Assembly: GCA_007115705.1 (NCBI GenBank)
Contig: QXEO01000217.1
Location: 620,001-684,000 of the forward strand
Origin: Dactylis glomerata
Lineage: Eukaryota; Streptophyta; Magnoliopsida; Poales; Poaceae
Length of the DNA: 64,000 nt
Reading direction: 5' to 3'
Both the position numbers and the translations under genes were made by a program. The notes beneath the pieces are model-generated. The model worked only from the letters and a program-made list of their open reading frames with translations. It did no database searches and had not been told where the DNA came from. Below, one piece after another: positions 13,035-25,763 of this stretch (its first letter is position 1; each line of letters begins with the position of its first letter).

Positions 13035-13917
13035 AAAAGCTAAACAAAAGGCAAATAAAAGAGATGTCGAGGTGTTCATTGTCTGCTTGTCCTGTCATTT
13101 TGATGTGGGCTTGTTCCATGTCATCGGGCACGGAGGTACCCCATTGGCGGTTCTCAATGATATGCATATACTTATAATGACAAGAGCCTTGCTTGGGACT
13201 CTAAGTAAAGTAGCATGAGGTTTGGGTACTCGTATTCATGGGGCACGAGGTTTTCAACTTATGATTTGTCAAGCATATGCATCATAATTATTCTCGCATT
13301 AACTTTAACCATTCAAGATGCTTATGATGGGGGCAATGAGAGCTCAAAGCCGGTAAGTACCATAATTTTTGAAGGTTATAAAACTTGCAATCACTGTTTC
13401 CCTCTGCGAAGGGCCTTTCTTCTACTTTTATGTTGAGTCACCACCTTCTATCTTTATGCACCATTAAGAGAGCATAGTTGTTATTCTTAGTGTGATATGC
13501 ATTGTCCCAAAGTTCATTGATTGATTCATATTGTTGGTTTCACTTGTTCTTAAATTATTTGTATCTAGTCATCCTTTTAAACTTGAAGGTGTCCTATGCA
13601 TTTATGTTTTGCTCTCTTTGAAGAACAAGCTAAAAACCATTTGTATGTTTTTCCTTATGATTTGAACACACGTTTGACTTTCATTGTTTCATTTTCATGC
13701 TCTTTTGTTTGTGTTCATTTGCATGTTTACAACATGGTTGCTAAGTTCTTATTGTCAAGATTATATCTTCATGCCCATGTTTTAAGTTCTTTTGATCCCA
13801 GCTCACAAATGCTTACATATATGACCAAGATTGTGTAGGTGCATGTCACCTCAAAAATTATTCTTTTGTTATCACTTACCTACTCGAGGACGAGCAGGAG
13901 TTAAGCTTGGGGATGCT
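13035..13917 (+). mobile_element. Gypsy-type element, 3' internal region (right part) with polypurine tract
   Basis: Noncoding DNA that continues the segment at 1-2468. It ends with GAGGACGAGCAGGAGTTAAG and CTTGGGGATGCT, the usual approach to the 3' LTR in grass Gypsy elements, with the purine-rich tract directly before TGATACG. Short frames here (13215-13436, 13596-13838) show no family resemblance. Confidence 0.75.
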
Positions 13918-15573
13918 TGATACGTCTCCAACGTATCTATAATTTTTGATGCTCCATGCTTGTTTTTACACCATTTGCCTATTGTTTCGTTACACTTCGT
14001 GGCACTTTTATGCATTTTCCGGAACTAACCTATTAACAAGTCGCCACAGTGCCAGTTTCCTGTTTTCTGCTTTTTTTGTGTTTCAGAAGTGATACACAGG
14101 AAATATTCTCGGAATTGGACGAAACAAGTTCCTGAAGTCTTATTTTACCCGGAAGCTTCCAGAGATCCGAAGGAGAGAAGGAGAGGGGCCACCAGGGGCC
14201 CACACGCATAGGTGGCGCGGCCAGCCCCTGGCCCGCGCCACCATGGTGTGAGGCCACCTGGGCCCTCCTCTGACATCACCCCTTCGCCTAAAAAGACCCT
14301 CCGACGGAAAAAACCTAAGTACCCGATCAATTTTCCAGAACACATCGCGATCCGCCGCCGCCGTCGACCCGAAGATCGGGAGGGTCCAGAAGCTCTTTCC
14401 GCACCCTGCCGGAGAGGGGAATCGCCACCGGAGGTTTTCTTCATCGCCATGCTTGCCTTCGGAGCGATGAGTGAGTAGTCTACCTTGGACTATGGGTCCA
14501 TAGCAGTAGCTAGATGGTTGTCTTCTCCACCTTGTGCTTCATGTTTAGATCTCATGAGCTGCTCTACATGATTGAGATCACCGTTATGTAATTCTACATG
14601 TTTGGTTTGTTGGGATCCAATGAATATTGGTGTTTATAATTAAGTTGTTGTACTGAATATTATCTTTTGTTATCTCTATGTTGTTTATGATCTTGCATGC
14701 TCTCCGTTGTTAGTAGCTATCTTGGCCGAGTAGTTGCTAGTGACTCCAAGATGGGGTATTTATGCTCGATAGTGGGTTCATGCCTCTATTTAACCTGGGG
14801 GAGTGACAGAAACCTCTAAGATTGTAGATGTGCTGTTGCTACTAGGAAGAAAACAACATTCATATGCTCAAGAACATATGCTTTGTTTACATTACACACT
14901 TTGCTTAATGCAATTATCGGTTGTTCGCAACTTAATACTTGTGGAGTTCTCAGATTGATTTGCCACAAGTGTATTATTAGTCATAGATGCACTTGGATGG
15001 CAGTGTATGTATTTTGTTGTAATGCCCAAAGTAAATCTCATAGTGATCTTTTTGACATATCACGTTTATCTCTATTCTATCAATTGCCCAACTGTAATTT
15101 GTTTACCCAGCATGTGTTATTTATCTTATGGAGAGACACCACTAGTGAACTGTAGATCCCGGTCCTATTTCCATCATATTGCTATCACCTGTTTACTTTA
15201 CTCGCACTGTTTACTTTATTCGCATACTCTACTGTTTTCCACTCGATACGCTCATAACCTTTATTTCAAGCAAACCTGTGAGATTGACAACCTCATCGCA
15301 AGTTGGGAACAAAGTACTTGGTTGTTTGTGTGCATGTTCCGCGTTGCAGCTAGCAAGCAAAGCTTGGACAAGGCGCCATATATAAATTGTCCGAAGCTGT
15401 CGCAAACTAGGAAGCATCACCTTCAGTCGTCATTGTCTGTTTTTCTCCTGAACGATAAACCTTGGTTTCTTAACTGAGGGAAAACAAGCTGCTATACTCA
15501 TCATACCTTTCTCTTGGGGTTCCCAACGGGCTGGTCATTCGTCACGCACAAGGACCTCTGATCTCCCACATCA
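13918..15573 (+). repeat. 3' LTR of the Gypsy-type element
   Basis: This 1656-bp LTR starts TGATACGTCTCCAACG and ends CCCACATCA. It is homologous along its full length to the LTR at 44424-46389, apart from a MITE present only there. The expected TATA position (near 14288) reads CCTAAAAAGA, where the other copy has CCTATAAAGA, so the promoter box looks mutated. ATTTG follows the LTR; its partner TSD would be outside the window. Confidence 0.88.
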
Positions 15574-18500
15574 ATTTGGAGTATCATGAATCTGCTAAAC
15601 ACAAGTAGCAAGCAAATGAAATGCAATAAGAAAATTTTGTCTCACTCATTGGCAAATAAAATAAAGTAGCAAGTACCATATTAGTTCCCTGTGAAGGCTG
15701 CAACTATTTTCTAAATAATAACAATTTGAATTAGATGCAGTGGTAGCCATCAGCTCGACCATCGACATCAACAATGGTTGGAGGAACAGATCAAAGGCAA
15801 TAGAGAAGTGAAGGAGGAGTCATCCATACCTTGGCAAGGAGCTGCTGCAGTTGGACACCGAGGTCACCTAGAGAGCACAGACACAAACTTGAACTCTGTA
15901 GTGGGGGCACCTGCTTGAGCCGCTATTTCGGCAGCAGCGGCGAACACCAACTCTTCCATCTTGGATGAGTGCATTCTGCAAGTATAGATACGACTTGGTA
16001 GTCTAGGAGAGAACTGAATCTGGATAATAGCTAAGGGTGTGTTTGGTAGCCTGTATCACTACTGAAAGTCTTTCTCACCTCAGATATGTTGACCTCATAC
16101 AAGCTCTCCTCAGATTTTGGAAAAAATCCCCTTTCCGGAATAATCAACAATCTTGAATCGTTAATGACAAAATCCCCTTTCCCATAATGTATTTGGACAA
16201 TATCTTGTATGTATTTCCATCAATACATTAATGCAAGAAAACAAAAGATTCCTTACCTCCACTATACAAACTGAAGTAAACAAGAAACATAGACGATAAT
16301 CTTCAAGCTAGATTGGTCGACATATACTCTACTCTATGAATATCCAATCCACGAGCTCCTTAAAAATATAGATTGTGTGCAATATCTTCGCGTTGGTTAA
16401 CATCTCAACCAAATAAGAACTCTAGAGTACCAGCAGTACGTCAGCACCGTGCCTTTGTCACCAGGAATCGACCATCTCCACCTTGTCATACACCCTAAAA
16501 ACGTAACATATCTGGTAATGGGAAAACGTAACGATCAAAATAGGAAGGACTCTCAAGTCTCACTATAATATCAGGTAACTCTTAATTGTCAAGACAAAAA
16601 GTTGCAGTTCATGTATGTATCATTGGGAAATCAGAATTAGAATATATCCTCGCATGTAGATCAGTCAGCAATGAACCTAATATTTTTAGAAGTAACGACT
16701 GATCAAGCAAGAAACTCACCTGAGCATTAATTCCGCAAAAAAGTTTGCTTAAGAAGAGAAGCTTTATCTCCTAGCTTAGCCGCTGCCTATAGGAAAAATA
16801 CAAATAAATGCAAATTAGTACCGAAAATCCTGTAGTTTGAAATGAACAAATAGGTACTGGTTGTACTTTCTTCAGTTTTGAAAATCTCAACATATATTTT
16901 AAGATGCTCTACATGAAAAGCACTCGCTTGTACAGAAAACAGCCACATGCTATCTGTAGGACAAAATGATATTACAAAAGCATGCTGAATTCCTTACACT
17001 CAAAATCAAAGGATTATTGCCACTCTCGGATGTACCAACATTATGTATTTCTTACATTGATATATCTAACAACTAACACCTTTCTCACATACATGAACAT
17101 TGAATGAGATAATTCACCAAATATAAACATCAAAAGAAATTATCTGGAACTCTGTTGTCCAGGAAATATGACCAACAAAAAATTAGAATATAACCTCACG
17201 TCCAGAAAATGAACTGGCAGCTTATATAGCTACTTTAATCTGGATTAACCCATTGAAGCCAAAGGGAATAAACTGGTGCACACTCCAAGTTCCCATTTTC
17301 AGTACATTAAGATACTCAAAGATTACAGAGTAAAAGTGGAAAAACTTTGACACCAGTGTACCATACCAGTAAAATAAAAGGCACAACATAAGTATCTATA
17401 TGAAGGGAAAATTGCAAGCTAAAGATCATGCTGCTCCGACCCAGCTAAATACTTGTATTCAAAATTTCAAACTGAATGTAATCCCCACCCTGAACCATAA
17501 ATAGAGCTCCATTGATTGAAGAAAAAACTTCTACCCAAAAATGGCTACAGATCATGCTAGTACCTTGTGCATTGCTAGTGTTTTCCCTCAAGGATCTTAT
17601 ATAAATCAATAGTGTGTCATCATAACTAATCACATCTTAGTGCTCACATAAAACAGAGATAAGAAAGAGTTATACCATCATGGCTAGTGTTACAAAGCAA
17701 GTAAAATTGAGTAAAACAAAATCCTGAGTGTTACTGCTGCTCAAAATTAACCATATTGCTACAGGACTGACAAGGACTTGCCAAATATTGCAAGGGGAAA
17801 CAGGAGAACCATTTAAGCTTTACTGCAAAGCAAATGGGGGGTTGGTTATCTATAGTTGAGCTTACAACAAATGAGAGGTTACCTTTGTACAATCGGCGAA
17901 AGACAGTTATGGCATGACGGCATTTTCAGCGAACCCCAATACAAATGCCCAAACATGCAAATGAAAGAGGAGAACCACCTGTTTGTGCAGTGTTTAGTTA
18001 GGAAACAACTGCAGTTGAAGAAACAAAAAGGCAATATAAAGATAGTTTGAATAAGATCATGAAGCTAGAAACATACATGTTTAACATAACTTATGACAAG
18101 GAAAATTATTTAGTATTAGGAGTAAATTAGCAAGCCATGTGAGAAGAATTATTAGCTCATAATGACATACTAAGCAGAAAGAAGGGATCAATTTATGCAG
18201 TAACAACAGTGAAATTACAGAGCAAAAAACTATTAGCTTGTAATAACATACTAAGCCACCCTCAACGCCGAGATCTGGCACTCCTCTTCCTCGAGCAGAC
18301 CACCGGTGGCATCCAGCTCAGCCGACAGCGCGAGAGTGCTCCGCTGCTCCATTTCGCCCGGCGACCGGCGCCTTCACCATCCCTGGAAAGAACTATAGTT
18401 AAGCAAACAGCAATCATCAGCAAGCTTATCAACAACCCTATAATCTATCCTGATGGTCACAATTGCACATGGGTATGGTCTGCACGCAATGTTTCCAAGA

Positions 18501-20149
18501 ACTGTATTACCTTTATCCAAGTTTAAAATATCCTACCAAGATTTCACCTGCAAGTGGAAAATTTAAATGGTTTAAAGCTAGGAGCAAAGATAGATGTAGT
18601 AGAATTAACATCACAACATTGCGGTGAATAAGCCAAACAGCCAAAACAGAAACCTAAAACCTGATAAAGATACAGTTCTCGGAAGCATTACAACAAACAC
18701 ATTGTGAGCACCAGCTCACTGCTAGGCAAGTGTACATGGCTAAACGCTCATGACTGCTCCACTAAACTGAATTAGTTATATGCAACAAAGGATCCTAGAG
18801 ATGGATTTTCCCATTGCAAATCCATCAGTATGACAATACATGGTCAGGATCCTCCATAGCAATGAATATTTTTTTCTGATATAGAGAGAGGGGTGGTTGG
18901 GAGGGATGGGAGGACAAACTTGAGTCCATCATTCTGTTGCTTGCCGGCGTGCAGCCCATGGCATGGGCGACCAACCCGATGCATAGAGTAAAACCAGAAA
19001 CAATCAAACACCAATCTTCCATAGCTTGTCTAGAGTTGCAAAATTAGTGCATGAATGGACCTTAGATAAGGAGGAGACCCGGCTGGAGGATCTCCTATAG
19101 AGGAGGCAGCAAGGAGCAGCGCTGCCCTGTTCCTTCCTCATCCTCTAACACTACGAGAAAAGAGGAGGTTTGTCGCTGTGGAGTTCGATCTGGAGGTCCC
19201 CGCGCCGCTCTACTCCAGTAGATGAAGATGGCACCGAGCTTGTGGTCAGGGAGGAGCAGCACGCCACGCTCAGGGCCCGCTCGGGTAGGCCGGTCGTTGT
19301 GGGGGTACAGGAGGCCGCCGTGCGAGCTCCGCGTCGCCAGCACGCGAGCCCGACGGGGAGAGACCACGTGGCGGCCGCGTGGACGCCGCGAGCCTGGCCG
19401 CCGCCGGCGCGCTCTGGGTCAGGCTCGTGGTAGACAACAAGGCCTCTGTGGTCACTGGCCTCCACCTCGCCCCACTTCTCGCGCAGAAACCCTAGAAATA
19501 TCTGGAGCACACCGCCGCCACACCATGGATGGATGAGGGAAAGAAATGGGAGACGATAGGGTTTCGGGATGAACGGCGAGGGACGCGTATAGAAGACTCG
19601 CTACCCACAGAGGCGGCGGCGCTGTAGCCAGTGTACCCGCAGGCACATCGCCGTTCGCCACGAGCGTACGGGCCGGTGAGGAAATGAGGAAATGATACAT
19701 GAAATGTCTATTTTGCCCCTGGCCCCTGGCACAACCACAAATATACCACCGCGTCTCTCTCCTCTCTCTTCCAGATGCACCTAGGACGAAACATGGGACG
19801 CTCACTGACGAGCGGTCCCTGCACAATGCAGGCCCACTTTTCAGTGAGGTTGGTGAGATAAGCGTGTGTGAAAGAAGAGAAGAGAGGGAGAACGGACGGC
19901 CAGGATCAAGTAAGCTATCTAAATCCAAGGTCTCAGATGGCCTGGGAGCTCTGGGTACCTCGCGGCTATATTTTGATGAATTCGACACCAATTCTACCAT
20001 ACACTAAAAATAGGTTGCTCAGTTTAGATGGCTTAATCTAGAAAAAAATGGGGGATAAAGAATTAGCGTCCATGTTTGGTTTTCTCCAAATTTAGAGCGC
20101 AAGTTTCTTTGATGTAATCCTATATTCACAAAGTTATAGAATCTTTTAT
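15574..20149. other. Unassigned DNA with GC-rich exon-like patches, mostly minus strand
   Basis: This 4.6-kb stretch is AT-rich with three GC-rich patches that look like exons of a minus-strand gene or gene remnant: about 15795-15985 (starting MHSSKMEELVFAAAAEIAAQ on minus), about 18250-18400, and about 19060-19560. The last is preceded on the minus strand by TAGGGTTTC-type leader sequence and an ATG near 19524. No patch could be assigned to a protein family, and the frames do not connect into one product by eye. It could be a broken host gene, transposon cargo or noncoding transcript. Confidence 0.3.
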
Positions 20150-21091
20150 TACTCCCTCCGTTCAAGAATATAGGATGATTTTAGCTTTAAGAAATTAGTG
20201 TATCTAGATCTGTTTTAGTGTTAGGATCACTTTGAATCTAATACTCCCTCCGGCCCGATTTACATGCCCCCCCGGCGGCCCAGCCCATTGAAACTTAAAG
20301 TTTGCAAACCCCCCCCCTAAAATGTGTCTTCTCCACCGACGGTCCTAGTTTCAAAATCGAGGGGACAAGACGGAGCTTGTCTAGCGCCCCCGCCGGCCGG
20401 ACCTGGACTCGCGCCGGAGCTGGTCTCACGCCCCGCCAGCCGGCCGCGGCCGCTCCAGTAGCGGAGGAGGCGGGCCCTCCAGGAGAGGAGGCGGGGCCTC
20501 CAGGAGCGAAGGAGAGGTCGTGCTCCCCCGCCGGCCGTCTCCCCATTATCCTCCCCGGCCATCATCGCCGCCGTCCGCCACCTGAGTAGACCTTGGTGCC
20601 CTCCTCCGCCAGCGGCCGCCAGCTCGCCGTGCTCGTCATCCTCATCTACAGGACCAGCTCACCGTACCCGTCATCTCCAGGTGCCATTCTACTCCTAGCA
20701 CCAAGTGTACTAGACAGTAACCCTGCAAGTCCAAGACACAACAGCAGAAAACAGTTTAAGCAAACACCCAATGAGGAAGGAGTGTAGAAAAGAAATTAAT
20801 GGATAGGATAATGCGCGGTGCACTTTGCCCACTAATGGATGTCATGGAGGCAACAGGCCAACAACTATAGACCTATAGTGCCGAACAATGTTGGTTTTCA
20901 GCCAACATGGATGAAAACAAGCAGTAAACAGGGAAGTTTTCAGTTAGTCACTAATTTGACTATGCAGGCCAAAATACAAAACACAAATATGCTCCCAGAT
21001 CCAGCAAATTTGTGGACTGCTCAAGGCTTCACATGCTACACCAAGTTTCAGTAAATTCAGTGCCAAGCAATTAGGCAGAAGATCAACACAG

Positions 21092-21096
21092 CAGAG
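21092..21096. repeat. Target-site duplication CAGAG of the solo LTR
   Basis: CAGAG at 21092-21096 is repeated exactly at 22635-22639, bracketing the 1538-bp LTR. Confidence 0.92.
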
Positions 21097-22634
21097 TGAT
21101 GTCTACGCACTTCTATTCTTGTAGACACTTGTTGGGCCTCCAAGTGCAGAGGTTTGTAGAACAGCAGCAAGTTTCCCTTAAGTGGATCACCCAAGGTTTA
21201 TCGAACTCAGGGAGGTTAGAGGTCAAAGCTATCCCTCTCAAGCAACCCTGCAATTACGATACAGAAAGTCTCTTGTGTCCCCAACACACCCAATACACTT
21301 GTCAGATGTATAGGTGCACTAGTTCGGCGAAGAGATAGTGAAATACAAGTGGTATAGATGATTATAAGTAGCAAACGTGATGTGAAATAAATATCGCTGC
21401 GAGCAAACAACTAACAAAATAGCAAGTAAACGGTGTGCAATGTTTGGAAACAAGGCCTAGGGATCATACTTTCACTAGTGGACACACTCCCAACAATATA
21501 ACATGAATGAACAAGTAACTTCTCTTTGCTAAGGTACTCTGAATTACTCTCCTATTGAATAACACTAATCATTGTGTAGTGACTACAGAAGCACCCCTTA
21601 AAGTTCATCAAGTACTTGACAAACACCACTCATAGCGATACCCAAATCAAAGAACAACTCAAGATAGAAATCATTGCAACTTAAACCAAGTACTAACACG
21701 GTGCACACACTGTCAACATTACACCATGAAAGGAGGAATAGATCACTCAAACTATCATAGCAATAATTATTCTCATAATCCACAAGAGATCACAATCATA
21801 GCCTAAACCAAGTACCACCATGATGCACGCACTGTCACCGTTACACCATAGCAGGAGGAATATATTACTTTAATAACATCACTAGAGTACACAAAATATC
21901 TGAATAATAACATGTGCTTGTTCAACATGATACAAAGCTCACGATCACATAAAGATCACATCATGGGAGAGAGAGGTGAACCACATAGCTACCGGTAGAG
22001 CCCTCAGCCCCGGGGATGAACTACTCCCTCCTCATCATAGGAGACAGCAAGGTTGATGGAGATGGCGGTGAGGTCGATGGAGACGGCGGAGACGGCGATG
22101 GAGACCGATGGAGATGGCTCCGGGGGCACTTCCCCGTCCCGGCAGGGTGCCGGAACAGAGACTTCTGTCCCCCGAAATTCGTCGACGGTGGCGGCGGAGC
22201 TGCGGAACTCTTTCTGGAAACTTGCCGAATCCCTTAGGGTTTTCCGTCCCGAGGCTTTATATATGCGAAGGGGCGATGTCAGAGGAGGGCCAGGGCCTCC
22301 TCACACATGGGTGGCGTGGCCAGGGGCCTAGTCGCGCCACCTGTGTGTGTGGGGCCCCTGTGGCCCCTCTCCGTCAGGTCTTCGGATGTCTGGAAGCTTC
22401 CCCTTGATTTAAGACTTCAGGATTTGGTTTCGTCCAATTCCGAGAATATTTCCTGTGTATCACTCTGAAACACAAAAACAGCAGAAAACAGGGAACTGGC
22501 ACTGTGACACTTCGTTAATAGGTTAGTTCCGGAAAATGCATAAAAATGCCACTAAGTGTAACGAAACAATAGGCAAATGGTGTAAAAATAAGCATGGAGC
22601 ATCAAAAATTATAGATACGTTGGAGACGTATCAC
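21097..22634 (-). repeat. Solo Gypsy-type LTR
   Basis: Read on the minus strand it starts TGATACGTCTCCAACG and ends GTAGACATCA. An exact 5-bp TSD flanks it and there is no internal region, so it is a solo LTR left by LTR-LTR recombination. Roughly its first 450 bp on the minus strand, up to and including the TATA region (CATATATAAAGCC near 22250-22265), match the LTR at 13918. The remainder does not. A short GA-rich trinucleotide-like stretch (GATGGAGATGGCGG...) lies at 22050-22125. Confidence 0.93.
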
Positions 22635-22639
22635 AGAGT

Positions 22640-24240
22640 ACATAACAACACAGCACATAATCAATTCTGGCCTAAAAAATTAACAAGTGAGCCAAGCGGG
22701 CCACTCTACCTCTAGTACTACTACTATCAAAACAAAGATTGACAGTGCAGGGAATTTGGGCTTTTCCAGATGAACACGAGCTAAGCAACCAAATAATGAA
22801 GTTGCAAACGTTACAACTTGCATGGCGGGACCAAACAAGCCAGTAGCATTCGCACGGATGGCCATCCAGGGACTAAGAAACAAAAAGCTCTTCATCTTGC
22901 ACAGGCGGCTTACAAGGATTGAACAGTGCCTCGGCTTGCCGCTGAAAGCAATTATATCATACAGCCACAGCACAGAGTCCTAACTATGTACATCATCGGA
23001 TCCATAGCCATGCTACGTCAAACACGTAGAGGAGATAGAAAGAGGAACCAGAGGACTCACCTCTAGAACGGAGGCATCGAACAAGGCCACGGTTGCGGCG
23101 CGGTCACATCCCCGCCATCAGAAAACACAGAGGGCGGAGGCTGCTGCTGCAAATGATCATCAAGTGCATACTTTCAGATATGAATATGATAATCAAATGC
23201 AGGAAGCAAAGCATAGACATCATAGATGGACATAAAATGAGAACATGAAGCAAGCAGTTATGTAGCAAGAGAAACACGATTTTTTACCCTGGTTCAGCCC
23301 TAGTGATACTACAATGCTTCAGAGAACAGTCTAATCAAATTTCATCGGCTATATGACCGGAGCACAATACATCCATGGCTTTATCGATGGCCATAGCAGC
23401 ACAAAGCACCTAGCAGAGAGAATGGGATTAGCTGCTTGTCATACAAAAAAAGTTCAGTGTGCGTGTGATATACCTGAACCACAAACAATGCATAAAGAGT
23501 CATACAATCTAAGTTTCACATGGGTTTGGGAATAACCAAAACAACCCACCAAGCACAATTATATTTGGACCAATGACTAGGAATCTTAAAGCTTAATGTT
23601 CTCAGTTCTAAGGTAGTCAGCAGAAATCTACACTGTACTCCGACTGAATGAATTCCAAGTGGTCAATTTTACCCACGAAATCTCATTCATTTTGATGCGC
23701 TGGCATCAGACCTAACCCTAGGATGTAGCAGCGGAGAGGAACTAACCTGATGGCCTGCCGGCGATGTCGAGGCGGACCCTGTGGAGGAGGTCGTTGTGCT
23801 TGCTCCTGGCAGGGCGAAGGTCAACGCGGATCTCCACCGTCCGCTGCGCGGGCGGGCGAGCAGCGATGCCGGCGGCTGGCGCCTCGAGCCGAGGAGGTCG
23901 TGCGGGAGGGTGAGTGTGGGCCGCCGTTCCGCGCTATAGCTTCCAAGATGAAATCTTGGGTGGCTAGATCTCTCCTCAAAGCTCAAGCGAGGGTGTGGCG
24001 GCCGACGAGGCGGCGTCGGCGAGCGGCGCGGTCAACGGCGAGCGGGGTGGTCGACGGCGAGCAGCTGCAGCGAGCAGCGCGGTCGACGGCGAGCGGCGCG
24101 TTGCGCGGTCGACGGCGAGCGGCGCGGTGCGCGAAGGGAGCAAGCGAGCGGAGAAAGCGAGCAGAGACGGTGGGGGGAAGGAATGGTTTGTCGGGAATTC
24201 GTGGAGGGGGTTTTCGGAAAAAATAGAGGGGCCATGTAAA
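22640..24240 (-). pseudogene. Captured gene segments (two exon-like blocks) inside the TIR element
   Basis: On the minus strand, a GC-rich block (about 23990 down to 23747) reads through Arg/Ser/Pro-rich sequence to a consensus donor (CAG|GTTAGT). After an intron-like gap, an acceptor (TTTGCAG) opens an exon reading QQQPPPSVFSDGGDVTAPQP and ending in TAG near 23082. UTR-like sequence follows. The sharp splice signals suggest a spliced ancestor. The protein was not recognised. The block above 24000 is an AGCGGCGCGG-type low-complexity repeat. A captured gene fragment is the best reading, but a chance ORF cannot be excluded. Confidence 0.4.
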
Positions 24241-24325
24241 TCGGGCCGGAGGGAGTACTAAAAGAGATCTAGATACACTACTTTGACAAAACTAAAACGT
24301 CTTATATTGTTGAACGGAGGGAGTA

Positions 24326-25206
24326 CTTATTAGGATAGTGTGCCACTATTTTTCGACGTGAGTGTTTCTTCATCACTTGGTAAAAGGCGTAGTATATTCC
24401 ATTACCAAAAAAGAAATGCAAGTGCGTGTAGGGATGAGAATCGCTCCCTAACTAACTTAATCCACGATCTGGAATCCCCAAGTGGAGAATATGATGCCAC
24501 ACGTGCACTCTACTTTGTGCCACCAAACTGATCGAACGTTGGGAACCAGTTCCGACTGGCAAGATGCCAAAGAGATTTCTCTTTTTCGGAGGGGGAGTTT
24601 CTCGGTGAGATCCGATGCCCACTGCCCAGCCGCAGCACGATTGGAAAAGAACGGTGTCTGGTCTGAGTATCCCAAACTGAATTTAGCAACACGAGAGTGA
24701 CTGTAGGTGTTCGTGCACAAAACAGGTTTGCGGGTCATCGTCCTCGTCATTTTGCCACATAAATTACTCGTCCTAATACAATTGTGGCTTGCAAACTCCT
24801 AACCGTGTGAGCTACAGTAGATGAAAAATACATTCGGTACCTACTGGTTTTTTGATCTGTTGCTGCTTGCTGTCTTCCTATCTCCGAAATCATGCCCAGA
24901 TCACATATACTGTATTTCTTGGAACATTTGCTACACTTGGGTATGTTGTGTTATTTCCAAAGAACCTTCTTCTTACGGTATTGCTTCCAAAGAACCTTTA
25001 TGGAGAAGATTTTTCTAACCGCAGTTGGTTCACTGAACTAGAAGGCTGAAGCTAAGATTGAAACCACAACCGATCTGCTTTGGGATGGTCAAACAAAGCC
25101 ATATTCAGTTTGTCGTGTTAGGCGTCCAACCAAGGAATCGACAAGTGTAGTTCTTGGTGCCTGTTTTCTCACAGGGAATAAGACACAAAGAAAGTCTCGA
25201 GCTCTG
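24326..25206. other. Unassigned DNA between elements
   Basis: About 0.9 kb with no recognised gene. Around 24850-25180 there are exon-like plus-strand stretches (a hydrophobic segment followed by a polar stretch ending near CTCACAGG), but stops interrupt them and no family was recognised. Confidence 0.35.
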
Positions 25207-25641
25207 ATTCACCAGTGGAAAAAAGGGTTTCTATTCGCCCCTATTAGTTCCCAACCAATTCGATCCGCGGCTAAAGGTCTATCAATCCCGGTTCATTTGA
25301 AAATATGGGCCAGAGGGCATTAGTCCCGGTTTAAATGGTCCCTTCAGTCCCGATTTCAGCCACCAACCGGGACTAATGCCTTTGGGCCTTTAGTCCCGGC
25401 TCGTGGCTCAAACCGGGACTAAAGGTCACCCTTTAGTCTCGGTTCGTGCCACAAGCCGGGACCAATGGCCCGTTCAAACGAACCGCTCTCTTCGCGCCAG
25501 TTACGATCGACGACGCTTCGGATCGATCGACATTAACGACGACGCTTCGAATATCATCGCGCTGATCGGGAACCGCCGGCGACCGCATTGGAACTCGACT
25601 GCATTCACATCGCCAGCGTGCTCATCTCCCTCTCTCTACAC

Positions 25642-25649
25642 TATATATA
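25642..25649 (+). promoter_or_regulatory. TATA box of the exonuclease ORF
   Basis: TATATATA lies 115 bp upstream of the ATG at 25764, followed by a CT-rich leader (TCTCTCTCCCTCGACTCA) typical of plant 5'UTRs. This suggests the ORF kept its own promoter. Confidence 0.6.
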
Positions 25650-25763
25650 GCACTCATATTTGATCATCTTAAGCACACCATTGCATCTTCTTCTTCCCCA
25701 ATCATCTCTCCCACATATCACCATACCGCCGACGCCCTCGAGAGCTCTCTCTCCCTCGACTCA

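Larger units (their letters stand above)
20244..24255. mobile_element. TA-flanked TIR element with gene-exon cargo, nested in the Stowaway MITE
   Basis: The ends are perfect 23-bp inverted repeats beginning CTCCCTCCGGCCCGATTTAC, with TA at 20242-20243 and 24256-24257. The extent is 4012 bp, or about 2.5 kb without the solo LTR. No transposase was found. The cargo looks like pieces of a minus-strand gene: a GC-rich exon ending at a splice donor (CAG|GTTAGT, 23747), a small exon near 23082-23143 following TTTGCAG, UTR-like sequence at 22640-23080, and a GC-rich frame at 20317-20565. The TIR start resembles Stowaway, so a Mariner-type vehicle is inferred. Confidence 0.72.
20152..24323. mobile_element. 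Stowaway-type (Tc1/Mariner) MITE, split by a larger element
   Basis: The left end is TA plus CTCCCTCCGTTC at 20150; the right end is GAACGGAGGGAG plus TA at 24325. The MITE proper is only about 156 bp (20152-20241 and 24258-24323). The two arms are complementary in part: ATCTAGATC on the left, GATCTAGAT on the right. The TA dinucleotide on both sides is the superfamily's target duplication. Confidence 0.85.

Noticed and set aside
23750..24261. Arg/Ala-rich ORFs on the plus strand as genes
   Set aside because: They arise from an AGCGGCGCGG-type low-complexity repeat; the splice signals support the minus strand.
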